Assembly: GCA_016280395.1 (NCBI GenBank)
Contig: JAEEGQ010000059.1
Coordinates: forward strand, 1 to 64,000
Source of the DNA: Lachnospiraceae bacterium
Lineage (GTDB): Bacteria; Bacillota; Clostridia; Lachnospirales; Lachnospiraceae
Reading direction: 5' to 3'
DNA: 64,000 bases
Part shown: positions 24,956 through 32,108 of the stretch, piece after piece
Layout: the number at the start of each line of letters is the position of its first letter
How positions within the stretch are numbered: position 1 is the stretch's first letter
Translations under genes and position numbers: made by a program
The notes under the pieces: generated by a model
What the model saw: the letters and a program-made list of their open reading frames with translations, nothing else
The model's database searches: none
Told to the model about the DNA's origin: nothing

Positions 24956-25768
24956 TTATCCGTTTATCAATGCCCTGAGCCTCTCCACAGAGTCATTCAG
25001 CATATCGATGTCCACAACTCCGGTCTGGTCAAAGGCAGTTGCCTCGATGGTATAATCCCCTTTGTACCCCTTTTCGCGCAGGTTTTCAAACAGCTTTTTG
25101 AAGTTGATGTTTCCGGCGCCTATGGGCAGTGTCTTAAGATTCGCCCAGTCCTTGTACCCGCCGCGATAATCGTTGACATGCACATGCTTAATGGGGCCGT
25201 TCCAGAGCGCATCGCCCTCTTTTCCGAACATCCTGTCAAGTTCTTCGTGAAATGCGGCCATTTTGCTGTCGAAAGTAAAAGCGGCATCAGGAAAGAGCGA
25301 ATGTATCTGAAGAAGATGCTCAAGCGGCGATTCCACTGCGCAAACCACGTTTTCAAATGTTACCGTCACGCCGTGCGACTCTGCTATCCTTATCAGGCGC
25401 GGAACAGCAGCGAGGGTGCGTCCCATGTGGGTATCGGATATTTGTCCGTTCCACAGATGCAGCACGGCTATCTTCGCTCCGATCTTCTCTGCCATCGCGA
25501 TATCGCCTTCAAAGCGCTCGAAAGCCTGCTCTGTAAGGCCCTCCGCAATATCTTCGCCAATGCCTTTCTGGCAGTGGATCGTCGGAAAATCAATGCCCGT
25601 GGCAATGAGATAATCCACGATCCTTTCCCGTTGATCCTGCCAGGTGGAATACATCATAAACTCCAGGCCGTCGCACTTAAGCCATTTCCTGATACCTTCG
25701 ATCAGCGTAAAATCCCTGCCGTTTGGCCGGCCTATTATCGCACCCGTGGTTATCAGTATTTTGTTCAT
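24956..25768 (-). CDS. Sugar phosphate isomerase/epimerase-like TIM-barrel protein
   Basis: This 270-residue protein belongs to the xylose-isomerase-like/AP-endonuclease-2 TIM-barrel superfamily. Typical segments are IAVLHLWNGQISDTHMGRTL, TVTFENVVCAVESPLEHLL and KHVHVNDYRGG, whose Glu, Asp and His side chains would bind the metal. The family isomerises or epimerises sugars. The start at 25768 has a perfect AGGAGGT 5 nt upstream. It is 33 bp downstream of the DHHW gene and 86 bp upstream of GH3, so it may be part of the same transcript. Which sugar it acts on is not evident. Confidence 0.8.
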   Translation of the reverse strand: MNKILITTGAIIGRPNGRDFTLIEGIRKWLKCDGLEFMMYSTWQDQRERIVDYLIATGIDFPTIHCQKGIGEDIAEGLTEQAFERFEGDIAMAEKIGAKIAVLHLWNGQISDTHMGRTLAAVPRLIRIAESHGVTVTFENVVCAVESPLEHLLQIHSLFPDAAFTFDSKMAAFHEELDRMFGKEGDALWNGPIKHVHVNDYRGGYKDWANLKTLPIGAGNINFKKLFENLREKGYKGDYTIEATAFDQTGVVDIDMLNDSVERLRALING

Positions 25769-25801
25769 GCACACCTCCTGTACCGCGTTCAGATCGAGCC
25801 G

Positions 25802-26959
25802 CTATTTGATCCCGCTTATTCCGGTATCCGTATCGATCGTATACATGTTGTAGAGGAAAAGCACATCCGTAACTCCGTTCGCGTTGATGTACTCCGTTAC
25901 GCTTTCCCTGTAAAATCTGGTGTCGAACACGATTATCTTCGAAAAATGCTCGGCAAGGAACGGCACAAGGCAATTCGCGTAACTGTCCTTGACAACCGCG
26001 AGCACCCTGTCGCTTCCGGCGTTCCCGTTGACTATTTCTACCAGTGGATTCTGGTTGTTAAGGAAATACGAGTACTGATCCTTTTTCGAAAGATATTCCT
26101 CCGCGTAAAGAGTGTCGGTCTTAAGCTTTTTGTCGGGATAATCCACAGTAAGCCGCAGCCTGTCGCTCTCGAAGATCTCGATGCTGTCGGGCTTTGCGGA
26201 AAGATCGTTCACTTTCGAGTAAAAACTGCCTTTGAAGCTTGTGCTTACGGTCTTTCTCGCAAACTGCCCCATTCCGAGCGGCTCAAAGCCGAAGCTCTTT
26301 GCAATCTCTTTATACGCTGTGTACGCCCCGAGCGTCGTCCAGTGATGATCGAGCTTATAATAAAGCTGCCCGCTGTCCTTTGCCGCAAGAAGCGCCTCTG
26401 TAACATCCGTAAATGCCACACTGCGTTTCCCGTTTTCCGAGGCAGTCTCAAAACACTTCGAAAGATCCGATGTGAGCCTGTCGATATCAGCCTTCTGGTC
26501 GTCATTTTTCGCAGTTTTCGGAAGCTTGTCCGAATTGATGTAAACCGCCGTCGGAACAAGGACAGCGCGGATATCCGCCGTTTCGCACTTCTCCGCGAGC
26601 CGTTTTAACGCGGCCTCGATCCTGTCGGTATTTACAAGTGCCGGATACTCCTCGATGTAGTAGCCGTCCCTGCACATGTATATATTGTTTATGCGGTTCC
26701 TGCCCGTTGCACGCTCATACACGGTCTTTATCGTCATGAACACGTCACGCAGGATGAAATGATCCGAAACATAGTTTTCGGTGTCTTTCATGAAAGAGGC
26801 ATCCTTCACATTGTCGAAGGTAAGCTCAGGGAAATCCTCCAGATACCTGTTCTCGTTTTCGGAATATGCTTTCTTCGGCGCAACAACGGTAGCAACAGCC
26901 AGCCCGAGAGTTACAGCCGCTATAACGATCACAAATATATTTTTAATCCGTCTGTTCAT
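25802..26959 (-). CDS. DHHW-family (AlgJ/AlgX-like) exported acetyltransferase partner
   Basis: This 385-residue protein has an N-terminal membrane anchor (IFVIVIAAVTLGLAVATVVA) and an extracytoplasmic SGNH-like domain. The diagnostic YKLDHHWTTLGAY motif is near residue 205. It also has RYLEDFPELTF near the N-terminus and a Ser-bearing VVKDSYANC segment. Proteins of this type transfer acetyl groups outside the membrane onto a surface polysaccharide, working with an MBOAT protein. That partner gene lies 14 bp upstream, which strongly supports the role. Confidence 0.88.
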   Translation of the reverse strand: MNRRIKNIFVIVIAAVTLGLAVATVVAPKKAYSENENRYLEDFPELTFDNVKDASFMKDTENYVSDHFILRDVFMTIKTVYERATGRNRINNIYMCRDGYYIEEYPALVNTDRIEAALKRLAEKCETADIRAVLVPTAVYINSDKLPKTAKNDDQKADIDRLTSDLSKCFETASENGKRSVAFTDVTEALLAAKDSGQLYYKLDHHWTTLGAYTAYKEIAKSFGFEPLGMGQFARKTVSTSFKGSFYSKVNDLSAKPDSIEIFESDRLRLTVDYPDKKLKTDTLYAEEYLSKKDQYSYFLNNQNPLVEIVNGNAGSDRVLAVVKDSYANCLVPFLAEHFSKIIVFDTRFYRESVTEYINANGVTDVLFLYNMYTIDTDTGISGIK

Positions 26960-26973
26960 GCCCTGCCTCCCGT

Positions 26974-28380
26974 CTAAAACCTGAAATACAGGAACGGATT
27001 ATAAGTATCCGCCACCATATATGATGCCGCAACAATAAACAGTATTCCGAAAACAACGGCATAAGCGATCCCTGCCGCCCTTTGGGTTCCCTGCCCCGCT
27101 TTCTCAAGCTTTTCCTTAAGCAGCGGGTAAACCGGCAGGCTCACAACAGCCGATACCACAAGCACAAAGCCGTAGTTCTGCAGATAGAACAGGATGTCTT
27201 TCCCCGCAAAGCCGCCGCTTGCCGTAAACATTGAGCCAAGATACGGCAAAAGCCTTGAAAAATCCTCTATTGCAAATACCGTAAAGCCAACCACCACTAT
27301 AAAGCAAAGGTAAAGATGCTTTATGAACTTAGGCGCTTTTTCAAGATATTTTCCGTACACAAATTTCTCAAGACACAGCAGAACACCGTAATACACGCCC
27401 CAGAGCACATAATTCCAGGAAGCGCCGTGCCAGAGCCCCGTTAAGAACCACACGACCGCAAGGTTGAATATCTGCCTCGGAACCTTGCACCTGTTGCCGC
27501 CAAGAGGGATATAGACATAATCCCTGAACCACGAAGACAGCGAAATATGCCATCTGCGCCAGAAATCCGTAACGGATACAGCAGACAGCGGATAGTTGAA
27601 ATTCTCGTTGAACTTAAAGCCGAGTATCTTTCCGAGACCTATAGCCATGTCGCTGTAGGCCGAAAAATCAAGGTACAGCTGAAGCGTGAAGGACACAGCC
27701 CCAAGCCACGCAAAAGCAAGGGAAGGATCTGCTGCTGCCACGGCATCATCAAACAAAGGCCCGAGACGGTTAGCAAGCAGAACCTTCTTCAAAAGGCCGT
27801 AAATAAAGCGTATCGCGCCGTCAACAACATCATCTGTGCGGATAACACGCTCATGAAGTTCCTGTTTGACAGTCTTATACCGCACTATCGGCCCTGCGAT
27901 CAGCTGCGGGAACATGGAGACATACATGAGATATTCCGCGTAATTCGTCTCCACGCTTACTTCGCGCCTGTAAAGATCTATGGTATAGCTCATGGTCTGG
28001 AAGGTAAAAAAGCTTATGCCTATAGGCAGCGCGATCTCCATAAACGGGATCTTTGTACCCGTAAGCCCGCTCACTGTCCCCACAAGGAAACCCGCGTACT
28101 TAAAGAAGGCAAGGCACGAAAGGTCTATGACTACCGAAAGTATCAGGCACAGCCTGCGCTTTCCGTTGTCCTTGTCAAACCTGTGCATAAGACGCCCAAG
28201 CATAAAGTCCGAAAATGTCATGCCGAGCATCAGCAGAACATACACCGGCTCGCCCCAAGCATAGAAAACAAGGGAAAAAGCCAGCAGGACATAGTTCCTG
28301 CAACGCTTCGGGAGCAGGAAATACAGCGCTAAGAACAGCGGCAAATATAAAAAATAAAAAAATAAACTGCTGAAAACCAT
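26974..28380 (-). CDS. MBOAT-family O-acyltransferase (AlgI/DltB-like)
   Basis: This 468-residue polytopic membrane protein opens MVFSSLFFYFLYLPLFLALY and has the MBOAT core: QTMSYTIDLYR, PQLIAGPIVRY, DFWRRWHISLSSWFRDYVYIPLGGN and the catalytic His in LTGLWHGASWNYVLWG. Such proteins move acyl groups across the membrane for polysaccharide or teichoic acid modification. The adjacent DHHW protein is the expected extracellular partner. It appears to be first in a transcript that continues through DHHW, isomerase, GH3, symporter and the heparinase-like gene, since a terminator lies upstream of it. Confidence 0.95.
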   Translation of the reverse strand: MVFSSLFFYFLYLPLFLALYFLLPKRCRNYVLLAFSLVFYAWGEPVYVLLMLGMTFSDFMLGRLMHRFDKDNGKRRLCLILSVVIDLSCLAFFKYAGFLVGTVSGLTGTKIPFMEIALPIGISFFTFQTMSYTIDLYRREVSVETNYAEYLMYVSMFPQLIAGPIVRYKTVKQELHERVIRTDDVVDGAIRFIYGLLKKVLLANRLGPLFDDAVAAADPSLAFAWLGAVSFTLQLYLDFSAYSDMAIGLGKILGFKFNENFNYPLSAVSVTDFWRRWHISLSSWFRDYVYIPLGGNRCKVPRQIFNLAVVWFLTGLWHGASWNYVLWGVYYGVLLCLEKFVYGKYLEKAPKFIKHLYLCFIVVVGFTVFAIEDFSRLLPYLGSMFTASGGFAGKDILFYLQNYGFVLVVSAVVSLPVYPLLKEKLEKAGQGTQRAAGIAYAVVFGILFIVAASYMVADTYNPFLYFRF

Positions 28381-28400
28381 CTGTCTTTTGTTTCCTGTTC

Positions 28401-28426
28401 AAAACGGGAAGCCGGACGGCTTCCCG
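28401..28426 (-). terminator. Terminator after the SGNH-DUF4358 pair
   Basis: A perfect 9-bp stem (CGGGAAGCC / GGCTTCCCG, 4-nt loop) is followed on the minus strand by TTTTG. It lies between the DUF4358 stop codon (28494) and the MBOAT start (28380), so the MBOAT promoter must be close by or there is partial read-through. Confidence 0.8.
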
Positions 28427-28493
28427 CTTGTATTTGTGCGATAAGCGAAGGGTCACCCTGCGGACTCTGTACGCGAGATGCCCCATCGGACCA

Positions 28494-28952
28494 TCAGATC
28501 ATGTCTGCTGCGATCTTCTTAAGCTCTGCCACCTTTGAGGACATAAGCAAATAAACGTAATTTCCCTTCACCGCAACAACGCTCTTTTCCGCGATCTTGC
28601 TCTGTTCGGGAACATATGATGAAAATACGGCGGTCTGCTCCTTAACAAACTTCTCAAGCTTGGTCTTTACGGCATTCGCATCCTGTCCATCCTTAACCTT
28701 AATGAGGATGATGTTCTCCGCAAGCAGCACATCCTCGCCCTTTGCGAATATATACTCTTCAAAGTTGCCAAGTTCAAAACCGAAGGTGTTTACGAAATAA
28801 TCGTCATCCATCTTCATCATTTCGGTCGGGAACTGCACATCCGCGATCATCTTTGCGTAAACCTCGCCAACAGGCGCCGACTGCTTCGAGCCGCAGGCGC
28901 AAAGCCCGCAAACGACTGCAAGTATAAGTATCAAAGCGGTTATCTTCTTCAT
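28494..28952 (-). CDS. DUF4358 lipoprotein
   Basis: This 152-residue protein has a lipoprotein signal (ALILILAVVCGLCACGSK, lipobox LCAC), followed by a compact domain matching the DUF4358 pattern of clostridial lipoproteins. The domain features the central segment ILIKVKDGQDANAVKTKLE and the closing KGNYVYLLMSSK. Its role is unknown. The start codon overlaps the stop of the SGNH hydrolase gene (ATGA), so the two are translationally coupled and likely act together at the cell surface. Confidence 0.85.
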   Translation of the reverse strand: MKKITALILILAVVCGLCACGSKQSAPVGEVYAKMIADVQFPTEMMKMDDDYFVNTFGFELGNFEEYIFAKGEDVLLAENIILIKVKDGQDANAVKTKLEKFVKEQTAVFSSYVPEQSKIAEKSVVAVKGNYVYLLMSSKVAELKKIAADMI

Positions 28953-29911
28953 TTGCTGCCACCTTCGTAATATTCTTTCCTGAGTTCTTCCCTTGCGGTC
29001 TTCTCGAGAGCTTCATCCCAGAAGACATATCCGGCTTTCTCGATGTGCACGTTCGTGCCGTCCGAGATCTTTGTGCCGTCGGGAAGCGTTAAGAGCAGGT
29101 TATAGTCCGCATCACGCAGTTTTGAAGCCACATCCACGAAGCACCAGCCGTTCTGTGTGCACAGCGCTTCAAGACGCTCGTTGGCTTCCTTTATCTTTGC
29201 ATTTGAAAGGCCGCCTGTCGTGCTCTGTTTGTCCTTACGCATGGAAGTAATGCTCATGATATAGATCTTTGCCGCGGGGGTCTTAGCCTTGATCTTGCCA
29301 ATAAGCTCCTGATACTGTTCGATGAACTTGTCAACGCCCGAAACGCCTATATCATTCAAGCCGAAGAACATGAATACTCTGGTCTTTCCGGACTCCGCCA
29401 CAACGTCCCACATCTGGCGTGCTTCGCCGTTATACTTCGGAACGAAGCCCAGCTCGGCCTCCGAAAGAGTTGAAACGTCGCGGATCGCAAAACGCACCGC
29501 AAAGCTGTTTACCGCCTGCCAGAGCTTGGCGTTGTACTTACCGAAGATATCGGGATGTACGTACGAATTGCCCCTCCACTGATAAAAATTCATGAGAGAG
29601 TCGCCTATATAGATCGCATCCTTGAAAAAATCGAGTGGGTTGAACTCGCTAAGATCCTTCTGCGGAAGCGGCGTAGGTGTGTTTGACGGCTCATTTGTCG
29701 GCGTAGGTGTGTTGTCAGCCGGAGCCGTTGTAGGTGTGCCCTGTGGCACATCCGTAGGCTGCTTTGAAGGCTCATCCGTAGGTTTTACGGTGTCAGTAGG
29801 TTTTGCCGTTGATGTCGGTGTGGGCGAGATTATCTGCCCATTGTTTGTACATGCTGTAACGGCGACCATCAGCGCGCCCAGCATAAATCCTATAAAAAAC
29901 TTCTTTTTCAT
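28949..29911 (-). CDS. SGNH/GDSL hydrolase lipoprotein
   Basis: This 320-residue protein has a lipoprotein signal (MLGALMVAVTACTNN), then a long Thr/Pro-rich linker of about 65 residues that would span the cell wall, and an SGNH domain. Catalytic blocks are AIYIGDSLM (Ser), FFGLNDIG (Asn) and DGTNVHIEKAGY (Asp/His). Such enzymes add or remove acetyl esters on cell-surface or dietary glycans. It is coupled to a DUF4358 gene and lies upstream of MBOAT/DHHW genes, consistent with a role in surface polysaccharide O-acetylation. Confidence 0.88.
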   Translation of the reverse strand: MKKKFFIGFMLGALMVAVTACTNNGQIISPTPTSTAKPTDTVKPTDEPSKQPTDVPQGTPTTAPADNTPTPTNEPSNTPTPLPQKDLSEFNPLDFFKDAIYIGDSLMNFYQWRGNSYVHPDIFGKYNAKLWQAVNSFAVRFAIRDVSTLSEAELGFVPKYNGEARQMWDVVAESGKTRVFMFFGLNDIGVSGVDKFIEQYQELIGKIKAKTPAAKIYIMSITSMRKDKQSTTGGLSNAKIKEANERLEALCTQNGWCFVDVASKLRDADYNLLLTLPDGTKISDGTNVHIEKAGYVFWDEALEKTAREELRKEYYEGGSK

Positions 29912-29961
29912 GATATTGCTCTAAACTCCTGTTACTTGTTCCCCAATACACTCCAAAGACA

Positions 29962-29990
29962 ATAGTATCAAACTTCGGATTTGAATTCAA
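29962..29990 (-). promoter_or_regulatory. Promoter of the SGNH-DUF4358 operon
   Basis: On the minus strand TTGAAT (29985-29990) and TACTAT (29962-29967) are separated by 17 nt, about 50 bp upstream of the SGNH start codon. Confidence 0.5.
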
Positions 29991-30110
29991 CATTATTTTG
30001 AATTTTGAAAAATGCTTCACCATGTTGCCATCTGTTCGTATTATACCTCCGACTTATTGCCAAGTTGTTTCCAAAACCATTTTTGTTGACTCCGTGTGTT
30101 GCTTTCCCCC

Positions 30111-30156
30111 TTTGTCATCTTGCGAAAAAGCCTTTTCTGTGTTATTCTTGTTCAAA
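30111..30156 (+). promoter_or_regulatory. Promoter/operator of pncB, shared with the nadDE promoter
   Basis: TTGCGA (30120-30125), a 17-nt spacer and TATTCT (30143-30148) with a TG extension form a promoter about 42 bp before the pncB start. Over 46 bases 38 match the element at 31997-32042, and the spacer (AAAAGC..TTTCTGTGT) is conserved too. Conservation outside the -35 and -10 boxes suggests an operator for an NAD-responsive regulator. Confidence 0.75.
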
Positions 30157-30189
30157 ACACCAAACCCTTCACACAAAAAGGAGCATGCT

Positions 30190-31401
30190 ATGGACAGGAT
30201 AATCAACAGTCTTCTTGAGACCGATATGTACAAATTCTCTATGGGGCAGGCAATCTACCACCAGTTCAGCGATTACAAGACCACCTGGAGCTTCAAATGC
30301 CGGAACACTGATGTTTTCTTTACACCTGCAATGGTCGAGGAAATCGACCGTCAGGTGCGCATGTACTGCGGGCTCATGTTCACTGAAGACGAGCTTGACT
30401 ACCTCAATAACATCAAGTGGATAAAGGGCTCCTATGTTGATTTCCTGCGGCTCTGGCACCCGCGATACGAGGACTTTACAATCTCGACCGACGCAGAGTG
30501 CGGTCTTAAGGTCGAGACCCGCGGAACCTGGCTCAATACGAGCATGTATGAGATCCCGCTCCTTGCCATCGTTAACGAAGTATATTTCCGCATGAGCAGC
30601 AACTATAAGGAGCTGATGGCTTCTTTTGAAGAGCGTCTTGACGCAAAGATACAGAAGCTCGTGACCGGCGAATACAACATCGGTAATTTCAGTGAATTCG
30701 GCCTCAGACGCAGGCTTTCCGGCGAGGCCCAGGAAATGGCGGTTGTAAAGATAACAGACGCCAATAAGGATTATAAAGAGTCCCACTGCGTCGGCACCTC
30801 GAACGTATATCTTGCAAAGAAATACGGCCTTATGCCTTCCGGGACCATGGCTCATGAGTGGATAATGTGCGTCGGTCAGGGCAACCACAAGCACAATCCC
30901 GCTTATTCAAACTGGTACGCACTTGACGCATGGGTAAAGGAATACGGCGTCTTAAACGGTATCGCCCTTACGGATACAATAACCACAGACTGCTTCCTGC
31001 GTGATTTCAAGCTGACCTACGCAACGCTTTTCAGCGGTGTCCGTCACGACAGCGGCGACCCTGTGGAATGGGGTGAAAAGCTGTTGAAACATTACGAAGC
31101 TCTCGGCATTGATGCCAAAACAAAGACTCTCCTGTTCAGCGACAGCCTCGATTTCGAACGTGCGTCAAAGCTTTACGACCACTTTAAGGGCAGAGCGAAG
31201 GTTGCTTTCGGTATAGGCACCTTCATCTCAAACGACACCTTCAAAAATCCTCTGAACATCGTTATGAAGACTACTGCCTGCAACGGCATGGATGTCGCGA
31301 AGATCTCGGATGTTGCGGGCAAGGGCATGTGCAACAACGAGCAGTATGTACACTACCTCAACCGCTGTATCCAGTGGAGAATGAACAATCAGACAGATTA
31401 A
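30190..31401 (+). CDS. pncB: Nicotinate phosphoribosyltransferase
   Basis: This 403-residue cytoplasmic enzyme joins nicotinic acid and PRPP to form nicotinate mononucleotide. It starts MDRIINSLLETDMYKFSMGQ, typical of PncB. It retains FGLRRRLSGEAQEM, LMPSGTMAHEW with the conserved His, DTITTDCFLRDF, VRHDSGDPVEWGEKL and FGIGTFISND. The ATG at 30190 has AAGGAG 6 nt upstream; the longer frame to 29998 only crosses the promoter. With the NadD-NadE fusion downstream it completes the route from nicotinate to NAD. A small lipoprotein gene follows after 29 bp. Confidence 0.96.
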   Translation: MDRIINSLLETDMYKFSMGQAIYHQFSDYKTTWSFKCRNTDVFFTPAMVEEIDRQVRMYCGLMFTEDELDYLNNIKWIKGSYVDFLRLWHPRYEDFTISTDAECGLKVETRGTWLNTSMYEIPLLAIVNEVYFRMSSNYKELMASFEERLDAKIQKLVTGEYNIGNFSEFGLRRRLSGEAQEMAVVKITDANKDYKESHCVGTSNVYLAKKYGLMPSGTMAHEWIMCVGQGNHKHNPAYSNWYALDAWVKEYGVLNGIALTDTITTDCFLRDFKLTYATLFSGVRHDSGDPVEWGEKLLKHYEALGIDAKTKTLLFSDSLDFERASKLYDHFKGRAKVAFGIGTFISNDTFKNPLNIVMKTTACNGMDVAKISDVAGKGMCNNEQYVHYLNRCIQWRMNNQTD

Positions 31402-31430
31402 CATTTTTATTATCAGATGAGGGGTATGAT

Positions 31431-31901
31431 ATGAAAAGATTGGTTCGTATAAGTATAGCTCTTTTCCTTTGTATAGCCGTATGCCTATTTACCACATCCG
31501 GATGTGCGCAGGATACAGGAAAAGCTTACACCATAACAGAAGCGTATGCATATCCTGTTACATCTAAGGATCCTGCTTGGAAAGGATATGATTCTGCCCA
31601 AAGACATAAATTATGTAATGTGCCCGAAGAAACATTAAGGAAAATGACAACAGAAGCGCTTGCTGAAACAGTAATAAATTATCCATTTTTCTGCGATATT
31701 TATGTTTACGGTACAGTAGAAGAAGGCATAAGGGCTGTTTCCCATCATTTTAAGGGCTTTGAGATATTGCTTCAAAGAGATGATGCGTATGAATGTATTC
31801 GGCGATATGATGAATCGCTAAGTGATATTGATACCGAAAATGATTTTGCTCACATTCATTGCACGGTATTGCTTCAATATTTGCGTGAAAAACAGAAGTA
31901 A
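31431..31901 (+). CDS. Small lipoprotein of unknown function
   Basis: This 156-residue protein has a lipoprotein signal peptide (SIALFLCIAVCLFTTSGCAQ). The mature part is acidic with many Tyr and His residues and shows no domain I recognise. The ATG at 31431 has GAGGGG 6 nt upstream. It is 29 bp after pncB and ahead of a terminator, so it is likely co-transcribed with pncB. A link to nicotinate uptake is possible from position only. Confidence 0.7.
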   Translation: MKRLVRISIALFLCIAVCLFTTSGCAQDTGKAYTITEAYAYPVTSKDPAWKGYDSAQRHKLCNVPEETLRKMTTEALAETVINYPFFCDIYVYGTVEEGIRAVSHHFKGFEILLQRDDAYECIRRYDESLSDIDTENDFAHIHCTVLLQYLREKQK

Positions 31902-31970
31902 TATGCTACCCGGATGTTTTACGGCATATTGAAGCATCACCTGTAATTATCTCTGAATGACTACATTATC

Positions 31971-31999
31971 AAGGAAGGCTGATTCTGCCTTCCTTTTTT
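31971..31999 (+). terminator. Terminator of the pncB operon
   Basis: A perfect 9-bp stem (AAGGAAGGC / GCCTTCCTT, 7-nt loop) is followed by a T run at the end of the pncB-lipoprotein unit. The T run directly abuts the next promoter element. Confidence 0.85.
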
Positions 32000-32042
32000 G
32001 TTACCTTGCGAAAAAGCTGTTTCTGTGTTATCCTTTTCTAAA
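31997..32042 (+). promoter_or_regulatory. Promoter/operator of the nadD-nadE fusion gene
   Basis: TTGCGA (32006-32011), a 17-nt spacer and TATCCT (32029-32034) with a TG extension, matching the pncB promoter at 38 of 46 positions including the spacer. It sits about 75 bp before the start codon. Two copies in front of two NAD genes imply a common regulator. Confidence 0.75.
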
Positions 32043-32108
32043 CAAACATCTCCTGTTTCAGTAACAGCCTGTATTTTAAACGGACATCCCGCCCCACGGA
32101 GGCCTGAC

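Noticed and set aside
25178-26608. 476-codon plus-strand frame
   Set aside because: Antisense to the isomerase and DHHW genes, both of which have recognisable motifs and ribosome sites.
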